From Myxococcales bacterium (lineage in GTDB: Bacteria; Myxococcota_A; Polyangia; Haliangiales; Haliangiaceae), in assembly GCA_016717005.1 (NCBI GenBank), contig JADJUF010000038.1, positions 62,001-126,000 on the forward strand: a stretch of DNA of 64,000 nucleotides, in the 5' to 3' direction. This document shows positions 42,532-50,590 of this stretch, one piece after another; the stretch's first letter is position 1, and each line of letters begins with the position of its first letter. The notes under the pieces are model-generated. The model did no database searches, was not told where the DNA came from, and worked only from the letters and a program-made list of their open reading frames with translations. A program made the translations under genes and the position numbers.

Positions 42532-43418
42532 TGAGTCGATTCGCTGTGGATCATTGGCATGAAGGTGTCGGCTAGCGCCTCAACGCGGAGGCGAGGGCTG
42601 CGCGCGACGGTCGTTCGCGTCGCGATCCCAAGCCACATTTCGCAGTCGGGGAGTGACGCGCAGTTGTTGAACAGGACTGCATCAACTCGCGCCACGACCG
42701 CAGTCGCCCCCGACTTCGCCGCCGCTTCCAGCTGTGCGCTTGTTGGCGGAAGTGGGTCGAGCTGCTCTGGGTTCGCGAGTACCCGCGGGCCGATCCAGAC
42801 GTCCGCTGCTGCGCCGACTCGAGGTGGCACAGACGTCGCGATCTGTTCGTTCCGGCGGTCACTGCGTTTGGGCACAAGATGCCATGTCGGGTCTTGGGTC
42901 ACCAGGACCCCGCGCAGCTCGATTCGCTCATCTGTGACATCGCCCACCAGCGCGAGGGCGTTGAATGGTCTCGCGCATTCACGGACAATGCGGAGGGAGC
43001 CTTCCTGAAGAACGTCGACGGGAATACATGTCGCTCCTTCGCACGCAGCGACCACGTATGGTCCAGGTGTCATGACAATCTCATGCACGGCGCCGTTCAC
43101 GGTGCGGAGGATCGCCCTTTGGGTCGGTCGCTCACACCACCAGTGATCTGGTCGACGTTCGCATGGCATGGTGATGTCGCGGTCCAGGTCGAGCACGCCG
43201 TCGTTGTTGGTATCGACGACAGTCGAGATCGCGAGCACCGTGTCTGGCACGGAGTCGACCTGCGCCAACACCGCCCCACTCTGGATCTTGCTGCCGAAGG
43301 CAAGCGGAAGTCCAGCGGGGCGCTCGATTGGGACCACGTGGGGATCGGCGCGGGTCGCGCATCCGGCGACCATACAAGCAATGCCGGCCCTGGCTAGAAT
43401 GCGCTGAAGAACGGCCAT
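42528..43418 (-). CDS. cassette A gene 2: lipoprotein with Asp-rich loop
   Basis: About 296 residues from ATG 43418, chosen because a lipobox (CMVAGC) follows at once; the frame is open further upstream but overlaps gene 1. DTNNDGVLDLDRD is a D-x-N-x-D-G calcium-loop-like motif, followed by PC...WWCERPTQRAILRTV. The cassette B lipoprotein has DLDDDGRLDPEIE, then PC...WQCQVEPRQVTVLRTT, so the two are homologues. Two further Cys (ACEGATC) may form a disulfide. Outer-membrane or periplasmic location is likely. Overlaps gene 1 by 25 bp and gene 3 by 4 bp. Confidence 0.78.
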   Translation of the reverse strand: MAVLQRILARAGIACMVAGCATRADPHVVPIERPAGLPLAFGSKIQSGAVLAQVDSVPDTVLAISTVVDTNNDGVLDLDRDITMPCERRPDHWWCERPTQRAILRTVNGAVHEIVMTPGPYVVAACEGATCIPVDVLQEGSLRIVRECARPFNALALVGDVTDERIELRGVLVTQDPTWHLVPKRSDRRNEQIATSVPPRVGAAADVWIGPRVLANPEQLDPLPPTSAQLEAAAKSGATAVVARVDAVLFNNCASLPDCEMWLGIATRTTVARSPRLRVEALADTFMPMIHSESTQ

Positions 43419-43684
43419 GACTTGCCGCTGAAGCAGGTGAGCCCGAGTTCGCACGAGTTCACATCGCTCTGGGGGCCAGGGCGGTCGACGGTCTTGCATG
43501 TCGAGAACCCGGCGATCCAGCCGCTCTGACAGTAGACCGTGGTTTGTCCCCAGACGACGCGCTCTGCGCACTAATAGCAGCTCGCGCTGGGACCGCCGCC
43601 TGTGTCGTCGCGGGCGATGGCGGGACCGATGGAAGCCAGGGATGCCAGGAGAAGGACTGCGGCCGAGCGCATCACGGTGTTCAT
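43394..43684 (-). CDS. cassette A gene 1: secreted Cys-rich small protein interrupted by in-frame TAG
   Basis: ATG 43684 has AAGGA 7 bases upstream and a signal peptide (MRSAAVLLLASLASIGPAIA). The mature part starts RDDTGGGPSASCY, then TAG (43571-43573), then resumes in frame as CAERVVWGQTTVYCQSGW and runs to a second TAG at 43394-43396 with five further Cys-containing stretches. The cassette B homologue reads QDNAGGGPGDCHACTANY at the same place, so the amber replaces the residue between the two Cys of a C-x-x-C. Codons after it still look coding. Either a point mutation or error, or read-through. Preceded by a good sigma-54 promoter and GGAACA repeats. Confidence 0.6.
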
Positions 43685-43743
43685 GAGACGTTCCTTCGTG
43701 GGGTGGAGCCGCCAGCGGGATCGATGGCGCGTGCAATCCACTG

Positions 43744-43759
43744 TGCAGACAATGTGCCA
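43744..43759 (-). promoter_or_regulatory. sigma-54 promoter of cassette A
   Basis: Minus-strand TGGCAC-ATTGT-CTGCA matches the sigma-54 consensus TGGCAC-N5-TTGCA at all but one base and has exact GG-N10-GC spacing. The inferred start near 43733 leaves a leader of about 50 bases before ATG 43684. Confidence 0.65.
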
Positions 43760-43823
43760 CCGCTCCGTGCCTGGGCCAATCGGCCAAGTGTTGGACAACA
43801 CAGGACTTGATTCCCTAATTCCT

Positions 43824-43860
43824 GGAACAAGCGGAACAACCCGGAACAAGTCCAGAACAA
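43824..43860. promoter_or_regulatory. GGAACAA iteron array upstream of cassette A
   Basis: GGAACAA at 43824, 43833 and 43843, and AGAACAA at 43854: four half-sites spaced 9-11 bp, centred about 80 bp upstream of the sigma-54 element. Spacing near one helical turn implies binding on one DNA face. The remainder of the 330-bp gap (43685-44014) shows no gene. Confidence 0.65.
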
Positions 43861-44014
43861 CCGCCGAGCAGCGGAGCGAAGGTCTTGGACCCAAACAACC
43901 ACGCGGGTCCGACGCCGGCGCAAGCACGGGACCAGGTGTCTGGCAACCCGCCCAACCCGCCCAGCTCGGCGCGCGGTGGACACCCCGCGCCGGCTGGGCC
44001 AGGCTTGAGGCGCA

Positions 44015-44770
44015 GTGTCGGCACTCTACCTGGCGATGACGGCGGCGAGCGCCGGGGTGTTCTGGTGGCTGCACCTGCGCGAGGGGCGGGCGGTCGAGCG
44101 GGCGGCGGCGAAGGCGTTCGATGAGGACGCGGGGATCGCGGTCCATGTGGCGCGCCACGAGGCGGTGACGCGGCGCCAGGAGCCGTCGACGCTGCACGTG
44201 CTGTTCGGCTTGCTCCAGGTGGACGCGGTGACGACGGCGATCACCGACGCGGGCGGCGACGTGAGCGGGCTCGAGGATCGCGTGCTGACGGCGCTGGCCG
44301 AGGGCGACGTGGGCGAGGCGGAGGCGATCGAGCGCGTGCTGGGGCGGGCCGCGTGGATCGCGCAGCAGGGCGGCCGCGGCATCAGCTGCGCCGATCTGTG
44401 GGCGTGCTTCGCCGATGACCACGCCGGGGCGGCACTCGACGCGCAGCAGATCGATCGGGCCGCGGTGCTGTTCCGGCTCTGCCACGGCGCGGGGCCGCCG
44501 CCGCTGCCGGCGAGCGATCGCGGCACGGCCTGCGTCGAGCTGCGCAACGACGCGTACACGACGATGGAGCTGGTGGTCGAGGCGCTGATCGAGGGCTTCC
44601 GCCTCGAGCCGGTCGAGGCCGAGCGCGTGATGCGGTCGATCCACGAGACCGGGCGCGGCACGCTGGGCCCGATGCCGATGGCGGCGGCGCGGGTGGGCGT
44701 GATCGCCGCCCGCGACCTGGCCGAGCGCGCGGCGTCGCCGCTGTGGGTCGCCGTCGTCCCGAGCGCGTGA
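44015..44770 (+). CDS. membrane-anchored Clp_N-ClpS fusion protein
   Basis: A 251-residue protein from GTG 44015. It has an N-terminal hydrophobic anchor (ALYLAMTAASAGVFWWL), a Clp_N-type repeat region (about 30-140; STLHVLFGLLQVD, GISCADLWACFADD) and a C-terminal ClpS domain (about 170-248; VELRNDAYTTMELVVEALI, RVMRSIHETGRGTLG, AERAASPLWVAV). ClpS binds N-terminal destabilising residues and hands substrates to ClpA; the N-D and H-E-x-G-R-G positions of its pocket are present. Anchoring a ClpS adaptor to the membrane, with its own Clp_N-like module, is unusual. Plus strand, between cassettes A and B. Confidence 0.82.
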   Translation: MSALYLAMTAASAGVFWWLHLREGRAVERAAAKAFDEDAGIAVHVARHEAVTRRQEPSTLHVLFGLLQVDAVTTAITDAGGDVSGLEDRVLTALAEGDVGEAEAIERVLGRAAWIAQQGGRGISCADLWACFADDHAGAALDAQQIDRAAVLFRLCHGAGPPPLPASDRGTACVELRNDAYTTMELVVEALIEGFRLEPVEAERVMRSIHETGRGTLGPMPMAAARVGVIAARDLAERAASPLWVAVVPSA

Positions 44771-44810
44771 CGGGCCCGCGCGGCTGGGGCAGGCGCCGAT
44801 GCCGTGGGCG

Positions 44811-45464
44811 TCAGCGCGGGGCTGGCGGTGCTGGCGCTGCCGGCGCTGCGCCGCCGTCGGTCGCGGGTGGCCTGGCCAGCACGACCTTGGCGGGCATCGG
44901 CCACTGGTAGCGGAGGTCGAGCTCGGCCAGCGGCAGCCTCGACGGGAAGTCGCCCTCGACCTTGGCGAGGTAGCCGTCGACGCAGGCGTGGAGCGCCTCG
45001 GGGAACTGATCGATCGCGAGGCGGCCGCCGCGGACGTGGACACCCTGGACGTCGGTCGACACGGTCCAGTGGACGGTGAGGATGGCGTCGTCGAGGGCGC
45101 CGTCGGGAGCGCACGCGGTCGCCGGGTCGCCGTGGGCGCGGACGTGCGCCTCGAGCAGCCGCGTGACCGAGTTGTTGATGGCGGGCCAGGTCGCGCGCCC
45201 GAGATCGGGGTACGCCTCGTTGACCTGCTGGTACAGCTCGAGGCCCGTGAGCGGCTTCGACGGCGCGGTCGGTGGCGTCGTCCCCAGCGGCGCCGGCGTG
45301 GGCGCAGCGACCGCGGCTGGTGCATGTGACGGCGGCGGCGGCGCGGCCGGTGCTGCGGCCTCCACCGGCCTCGCCGGCGATTCCTTGGCGAGCGAGCGCG
45401 CGGCGGCGAAGCCGAGCACGGCCGCGGCGACCGTCGCGGTCCATGTCAGCGGTCGGGAAACCAC
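44811..45464 (-). CDS. cassette B gene 4: anchored periplasmic protein
   Basis: A 217-residue counterpart of the gene at 41221-41856. N-terminal anchor (TWTATVAAAVLGFAAARS), an Ala/Pro-rich linker spanning the periplasm, then a compact domain: NEAYPDLGRATWPAINNSV, ATACAPDGALDDAILTVHW, EALHACVDGYLAKV, LAELDLRYQWPMP. Two Cys are in the same relative positions as in cassette A. The start overlaps gene 3 by 19 bp. Linker and domain order suggest it spans from inner membrane to peptidoglycan or outer membrane. Confidence 0.75.
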   Translation of the reverse strand: MVSRPLTWTATVAAAVLGFAAARSLAKESPARPVEAAAPAAPPPPSHAPAAVAAPTPAPLGTTPPTAPSKPLTGLELYQQVNEAYPDLGRATWPAINNSVTRLLEAHVRAHGDPATACAPDGALDDAILTVHWTVSTDVQGVHVRGGRLAIDQFPEALHACVDGYLAKVEGDFPSRLPLAELDLRYQWPMPAKVVLARPPATDGGAAPAAPAPPAPR

Positions 45465-46105
45465 GGCGTACCTTCCTTCTCGGCCTTGATGAGCGCCTCG
45501 ATCTGGGCCTGTCGTGACCCTCGAGCATCTGCCCCGTAGCGTCGCCAGTCGTCGAGGGTCGGTGTCTTGGCCAGGTCAACCTCGAGCGCGAGGTCGACCG
45601 TCGCGGCGTCGCGGCGATCCGACGACGGGCGCATGCGCTGTCCCAGCGGCACCGCCAGGGTCAAGAAGCCTACGACCTTTGTCGAGCTGTCTGGTGGGAT
45701 CACCATCTCGACCCGACACGTCGTGCTGCGGCAGCGCACGGTCGCGCTGAGATCGGGGAAGATCTGCACGAGCTTGCGGTCAAGCAGCCGCGACATCTCG
45801 TACTCCATCGGCTCGGCCCAGGCCGGGTTCCGCGGCTCGTCCGTCTGGATGTCGCGCCGCGGAAGCTGTTCAGGATCGATGAGCGCCGGCGTGAAGCTCA
45901 TCCCAGGTTCGCCCGCCGGCCGGCGCCAGCCGCGAGGGGCCTGGGCGTTTCGAGCGATGACAGCGGGGTGCTGGTTCGACGGCGCCGATCGGGTCGCCGT
46001 GGGTTGCGGTGAAGGCGCTGGCGCACCGGCCCGTGAGTGGGTGAGGTATCCGGCGAACGTCGCGATCGCGATCAGGCCGATCTGTATCTGGCGCTCGATT
46101 CTCAT
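45446..46105 (-). CDS. cassette B gene 3: anchored protein with C-x4-C motif
   Basis: 219 residues from ATG 46105, overlapping the lipoprotein stop as ATGA; the longer open frame upstream is a shadow. N-terminal anchor (IQIGLIAIATFAGYLTHS), Pro/Ser-rich linker, then a domain with EYEMSRLLDRKLVQIFPDL and VRCRSTTCRVEMVIP. The C-x4-C plus basic strand is shared with the cassette A protein (CMSQTCKIRI). Linker and tail have diverged strongly, so the copies are old. Confidence 0.78.
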   Translation of the reverse strand: MRIERQIQIGLIAIATFAGYLTHSRAGAPAPSPQPTATRSAPSNQHPAVIARNAQAPRGWRRPAGEPGMSFTPALIDPEQLPRRDIQTDEPRNPAWAEPMEYEMSRLLDRKLVQIFPDLSATVRCRSTTCRVEMVIPPDSSTKVVGFLTLAVPLGQRMRPSSDRRDAATVDLALEVDLAKTPTLDDWRRYGADARGSRQAQIEALIKAEKEGTPWFPDR

Positions 46106-46956
46106 TCGCTGTCGACCTCGAGGTGAAAGCGGCGCTCGCGCACGTCGAGCACCATCGCGGATGTGTCCTTGTCGTGCCAGCGGACGTGGTGTGCGATCGC
46201 GACCTCGACCCCACACGCGCCGCACTGTTGGAGGCTAGCTCCCGGGATCGTGATCGCGACGCCACCATCGGTCGCCCGCCACAGCTCTGGCGAGTTCTCA
46301 CTATCCCAGGTCGTTGTCGCGCCCTGCCCGACCCAGGCCAGGACGCGCTCAGGCCTGGGGGCGTCGATCCTCAGCTCGAGGTCGCCGGTCGCGGTTCGAC
46401 GAAGCGTCGCTGCCGCGACGATGGGCTCGTGGTCACCGATCGCGACGCGGTGAGGCGGCGTCGTGTCCAGCCAGACCACGCGGGCATCACCGCAGGTCGA
46501 GTGTACGTCGCCCGACCGTGTCGGCATTCCCTCGAATGGCGCGTCGCACCCCTCGTCATTGCCGATGCAATAGCGCACGCCGAGATCGCGATCCCATCGC
46601 GGGATCACGAACAGGCTCGTCGCGCTCGCGGTCGTGGTCCGCAGCACGGTCACCTGGCGAGGCTCGACCTGGCATTGCCAGCCCGAACGGGTCTCGAGGC
46701 ACGGCGTGGACGGCTCGATCTCAGGATCGAGCCGTCCGTCGTCGTCGAGATCGAGGAAGGCGGTCATGACGCCGACCTCGTCCGCGTGACGACGAAGGTC
46801 CAGCGCGGAGGCGGTCGCGGTCGGGAGCACCCATCGACGGCCACGTAGGGCTTTGATGGTGACGCTCGGAGTCGACGTCAAGTCGTCCCGTGAAGTATCG
46901 CGCGTCCCTGCGCACGCTGCGCAGAGGAACAAGGCGACCGCGACCCGCGCGCGCAT
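46102..46956 (-). CDS. cassette B gene 2: lipoprotein with Asp-rich loop
   Basis: A 284-residue lipoprotein (lipobox LCAAC). DLDDDGRLDPEIE is a calcium-loop-like motif after AFL, followed by STPC...GWQCQVEPRQVTVLRTT; further Cys pairs are RYCIGNDEGC and QQCGACG. Homologue of 42528-43418 by order and spacing of these features. The C-terminal half is beta-rich (VRWHDKDTSAMVLDVRERRF). Begins 2 bp after gene 1 stops. Confidence 0.8.
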   Translation of the reverse strand: MRARVAVALFLCAACAGTRDTSRDDLTSTPSVTIKALRGRRWVLPTATASALDLRRHADEVGVMTAFLDLDDDGRLDPEIEPSTPCLETRSGWQCQVEPRQVTVLRTTTASATSLFVIPRWDRDLGVRYCIGNDEGCDAPFEGMPTRSGDVHSTCGDARVVWLDTTPPHRVAIGDHEPIVAAATLRRTATGDLELRIDAPRPERVLAWVGQGATTTWDSENSPELWRATDGGVAITIPGASLQQCGACGVEVAIAHHVRWHDKDTSAMVLDVRERRFHLEVDSE

Positions 46957-46958
46957 GG

Positions 46959-47276
46959 TCAGAGGTATCCCGGGAACGGCGGGAGCGGCACATCGCCCAT
47001 GCAGACCTGACCCGACAGCTCACACGTGGCGAGGACCTTGAATCCGAGACGCTCGGTACCGGCGGTGCACACCGTCATCCCGAACAGGTTGCTGTAGCCG
47101 GTCCCGTACGTGACGCACTGGGAACTCCCGGTCAGGTAGTTGGCCGTACACGCGTGACAGTCGCCCGGCCCGCCCCCGGCGTTGTCCTGAGCCGCCGCGA
47201 GGCGCGGGGCCGCCAGCGCCGCCAGCGTCGCCATCGAGGCCGCCGCCGCCACCATCTTCCACTTCGATCCGATCAT
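46959..47276 (-). CDS. cassette B gene 1: secreted Cys-rich small protein
   Basis: A 105-residue protein with AAGGAG 7 bases before ATG 47276. Signal peptide ends near PRLAAAQD. The mature part (about 75 residues) begins DNAGGGPGDCHAC and has six Cys in total (CHAC, SSQCVTYG, MTVCTAG, ATCELSGQVC), consistent with three disulfides. The GGG directly after the signal region is conserved in cassette A; it could be a Gly-type cleavage site or just a linker. No enzymatic motif; small size, signal peptide and disulfides suggest a secreted effector, signal or structural peptide. First gene of a four-gene operon. Confidence 0.82.
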   Translation of the reverse strand: MIGSKWKMVAAAASMATLAALAAPRLAAAQDNAGGGPGDCHACTANYLTGSSQCVTYGTGYSNLFGMTVCTAGTERLGFKVLATCELSGQVCMGDVPLPPFPGYL

Positions 47277-47334
47277 GGTCTGCTCCTTCACACGATGTTC
47301 AAGTGAGCCCGTCATCGAGCTCGGCGACGTGCAG

Positions 47335-47350
47335 TGCAGGCCGTGGGCCA
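47335..47350 (-). promoter_or_regulatory. sigma-54 promoter of cassette B
   Basis: Minus-strand TGGCCC-ACGGC-CTGCA has the exact GG-N10-GC spacing and the same CTGCA -12 box as the cassette A promoter. The inferred start near 47323 leaves about 47 bases before ATG 47276, nearly the same leader length as in cassette A. Confidence 0.58.
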
Positions 47351-47477
47351 GCGATGCGGCGGATGGCGAGCGCGGCTCGACGAGGACTTGGCGGCGGCCG
47401 GCGCGCGAGCACAGGCGGCCAGCGGGTTCCACACCAGTTCCGCCGAGGTTCTGATCGTTCTGCGACCGGCACGCAGC

Positions 47478-47525
47478 AGAACAACCGGAACAGCCCCGGA
47501 ACAGCCCCGGAACAGCCCGGAACGG
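47478..47525. promoter_or_regulatory. GGAACAG iteron array upstream of cassette B
   Basis: AGAACAA (47478), GGAACAG (47487, 47498, 47509) and GGAACGG (47519): five half-sites at 9, 11, 11 and 10 bp. Three of them form near-perfect GGAACAGCCCC repeats. They lie about 130-175 bp upstream of the sigma-54 element. The rest of the gap to 47626 holds no supported gene. Confidence 0.65.
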
Positions 47526-47626
47526 TCGCGAGGCGGCCTCACGGCGATGGCAGCGCGCCACCTGAGCGATCTGGCGAGCTCCATCCTGGCGTGCGACGCG
47601 GCGCGGGCGTTGCAATCCCGGCTCGC

Positions 47627-47821
47627 ATGAACCGACACACCGCGCTCACGCTCGTCATGTCCCTCGTCGCCGCGGCCTCGGGCTGCGGCTTCGTGGCCGC
47701 GCCGCGCGCGCAGGCCGACGAGCCGGTGGCGCGAGACATCGACTGCGACGGGGAGGGCCAGCTGTGCGGGCCGGAGTGGCCGAGGCTGCCAGCGCCGACG
47801 CCGGCCGCGCGTCGAGGCTGA
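47627..47821 (+). CDS. small lipoprotein or secreted peptide
   Basis: A 64-residue reading frame with consistent G/C third positions. The N-terminal signal peptide (ALTLVMSLVAAASGCG) ends in a lipobox-like ASGC. The mature part is short and acidic with a Cys pair (DIDCDGEGQLCGPEWP) and a Pro/Ala tail. The ribosome site is weak, so the start is uncertain. Located between the cassette B control region and the sigma-factor gene; function unknown. Confidence 0.5.
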   Translation: MNRHTALTLVMSLVAAASGCGFVAAPRAQADEPVARDIDCDGEGQLCGPEWPRLPAPTPAARRG

Positions 47822-47871
47822 GGCGGGCTGGTAGGTCCCCGGCCGGCCCGGCCATTGCGCGGGCGGCGGGA

Positions 47872-48837
<966 letters not shown>

Positions 48838-48845
48838 CCGCGCGC

Positions 48846-49787
48846 GTGTCGACGGGCAATCGGTTCCAGGCGGCGCGGGGACGGCCGCTGGTGGTCGGCC
48901 ATCGCGGCGTGCCGCGGTTGCACCAGGAGAACACGCTCGCAGGCTTCCGGCGCGCGGTCGAGCTCGGCGTCCCGGCGATCGAGCTCGACGTGCTGCTGTC
49001 GCGCGACGGCGTGCCGGTGGTGTTCCACGATCGCGACGTCGGGCGCCTGACGGGCGGCCACGGCCGCGTGATCGATCAGACGTGGGATCAGCTCGCGAAG
49101 CTGCGCGTCGGCCGCGAGCTGCGCTACGGCGTCGACGACGGCGGCGGGGCCGTGGTCGTGCGCTACGAGCGCGAGGAGCCGATCGCGCGGCTCGACGAGG
49201 TCCTGGCCGAGGTCGGCGGCAAGGTCGCGATCAACATCGAGGTCAAGCTCGGCCTGCCGCGGGTGTGGCAGACCGAGGTCGGCGCGCGCACCGCGGCGGT
49301 CGTCGCGGCGGCGGGGGTGACCGACGCGGTGATCGTGACGTCGTTCGATCCGCGCAAGCTGGTGGCCGCGCGCCGCGCGCACCCGGCGCTGGTGACCGGG
49401 TTCTGCTTCGACGACACGATGCTCAACTTCGCGCGCCCGGTGCTCGACCGGCTGCCGCCGCTGGGCGGCCGCGCCGCCGGCCAGGCCTACGCCCACAACG
49501 CCCACCTCGTGCTCGAGCGGATCCTCGCCTTCCACCTGGTCGGCCGCGCGCTCGATCTGCCGGTGGTCGGCGCCGAGCACACGCTGATCGGCCCGCACAC
49601 CGTCGCGGGCCTGCACCGGCGCGGCATCGCGGTCGGCGCGCACACGCTGTTCCCGCTGGGGTCGACCACGGGCAAGCGGCTGGCGCCGAGCGCGTCGACC
49701 GAGGCCGAGGTCGCGCGGCTGTGCGCGCTCGGCGTCGACTGGATCGAGAGCGACGATCCCGAGCGGTTGATGGCGCTGATCGGCTGA
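48846..49787 (+). CDS. glycerophosphodiester phosphodiesterase
   Basis: A 313-residue GDPD-family TIM-barrel hydrolase, cleaving glycerophosphodiesters to glycerol 3-phosphate and an alcohol. Catalytic signatures: GHRGVPRLHQENTLAGF (the HRG-x-x-x-x-x-PENT-type motif, with QEN), IELDVLLSRDGVPVVFHD (metal-binding E-x-D and the second His). A signal peptide is not evident, so it may act in the cytoplasm like UgpQ. GTG start 8 bp after the sigma-factor gene. Confidence 0.9.
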   Translation: MSTGNRFQAARGRPLVVGHRGVPRLHQENTLAGFRRAVELGVPAIELDVLLSRDGVPVVFHDRDVGRLTGGHGRVIDQTWDQLAKLRVGRELRYGVDDGGGAVVVRYEREEPIARLDEVLAEVGGKVAINIEVKLGLPRVWQTEVGARTAAVVAAAGVTDAVIVTSFDPRKLVAARRAHPALVTGFCFDDTMLNFARPVLDRLPPLGGRAAGQAYAHNAHLVLERILAFHLVGRALDLPVVGAEHTLIGPHTVAGLHRRGIAVGAHTLFPLGSTTGKRLAPSASTEAEVARLCALGVDWIESDDPERLMALIG

Positions 49788-49841
49788 GCGTTCAGGAGCG
49801 CTCGACCGAGCGCGCGCAGGCGCTGAGCGACGCGCGCGGGC

Positions 49842-50480
49842 TCAGGCGCTGCAGACGTCCTGCACCACCAGGTGCCGCAGGTACCAGCGTCCTGCGTGCT
49901 GGCGCAGGTACGCGGTGAAGCCCCAGTTGTTGAAGACCGCCAGGTCGGTCGAGATCGCGGCCTCGTCGACCTCGCCGTCGCCCGACAGGTCGCCCGCGAA
50001 CAGCGATCGGTCGTCCTGATCGTGGATCAAGTACGCCCGGACCGGCTGGTCCATGTCGCCGCAGTCGCCGTAGATCGCGGCGCGCGGATCGAGCGGATCG
50101 CGGTCGAGCTTGGCCAGGCCCGCGGTCACGCTGGCGCGCACCGCCGACCACGCGTACTGGCTCCAGGCCTCGGGGGTGTCGTCGAGGCCGGGGTGGACCC
50201 GCCGCGACGGCGCGACGACGTCGCCGGCGGTGATCGTCTCGAACACCGCGTGACCGGCGCCGGGCGTGTACCACAAGGTCAGGCCGTGGTCGGGATCGAC
50301 CAGGGCGGCCAGCGCGGCGCCGTCGTCCTGTGCGATCGCGTCGGCCAGCGCGGCGAGCACGGCCTCGGGCTCGGCCGCCGCGGCGGGATCGGCGGACTCA
50401 TTGCTGACGGCGCGCGGGGCGTGGCCGCCGCCGCAGGCAGTGGCGGCGATCAGGGCGAGGGCGAGCGCGCGGAGCTGCAT
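49842..50480 (-). CDS. hypothetical lipoprotein
   Basis: A 212-residue protein with signal peptide and lipobox IAATAC. The domain contains YGDCGDMDQPVRAYLIHD, LSGDGEVDEAAIST and WYLRHLVVQDVCSA; the layout (a low-complexity start, then a fold ending in a WYLRHL strand) resembles SnoaL/NTF2-like domains, with low confidence. Monocistronic, divergent from the MFS transporter. Confidence 0.75.
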   Translation of the reverse strand: MQLRALALALIAATACGGGHAPRAVSNESADPAAAAEPEAVLAALADAIAQDDGAALAALVDPDHGLTLWYTPGAGHAVFETITAGDVVAPSRRVHPGLDDTPEAWSQYAWSAVRASVTAGLAKLDRDPLDPRAAIYGDCGDMDQPVRAYLIHDQDDRSLFAGDLSGDGEVDEAAISTDLAVFNNWGFTAYLRQHAGRWYLRHLVVQDVCSA

Positions 50481-50590
50481 GGCCAGACCCTAACGCGCCC
50501 GATCCGGCGCGTGTTCCGGAGGAGCGGCGACTGGGGTTCACGGGTTGGCCGCCATTGTCACCGCGCCGTCGTTGCGTATGCTGCGCCATC

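Noticed and set aside
50507..50522. Single TGTTCCGG half-site near the MFS gene
   Set aside because: Single, imperfect palindrome, with no array and no sigma-54 element alongside.
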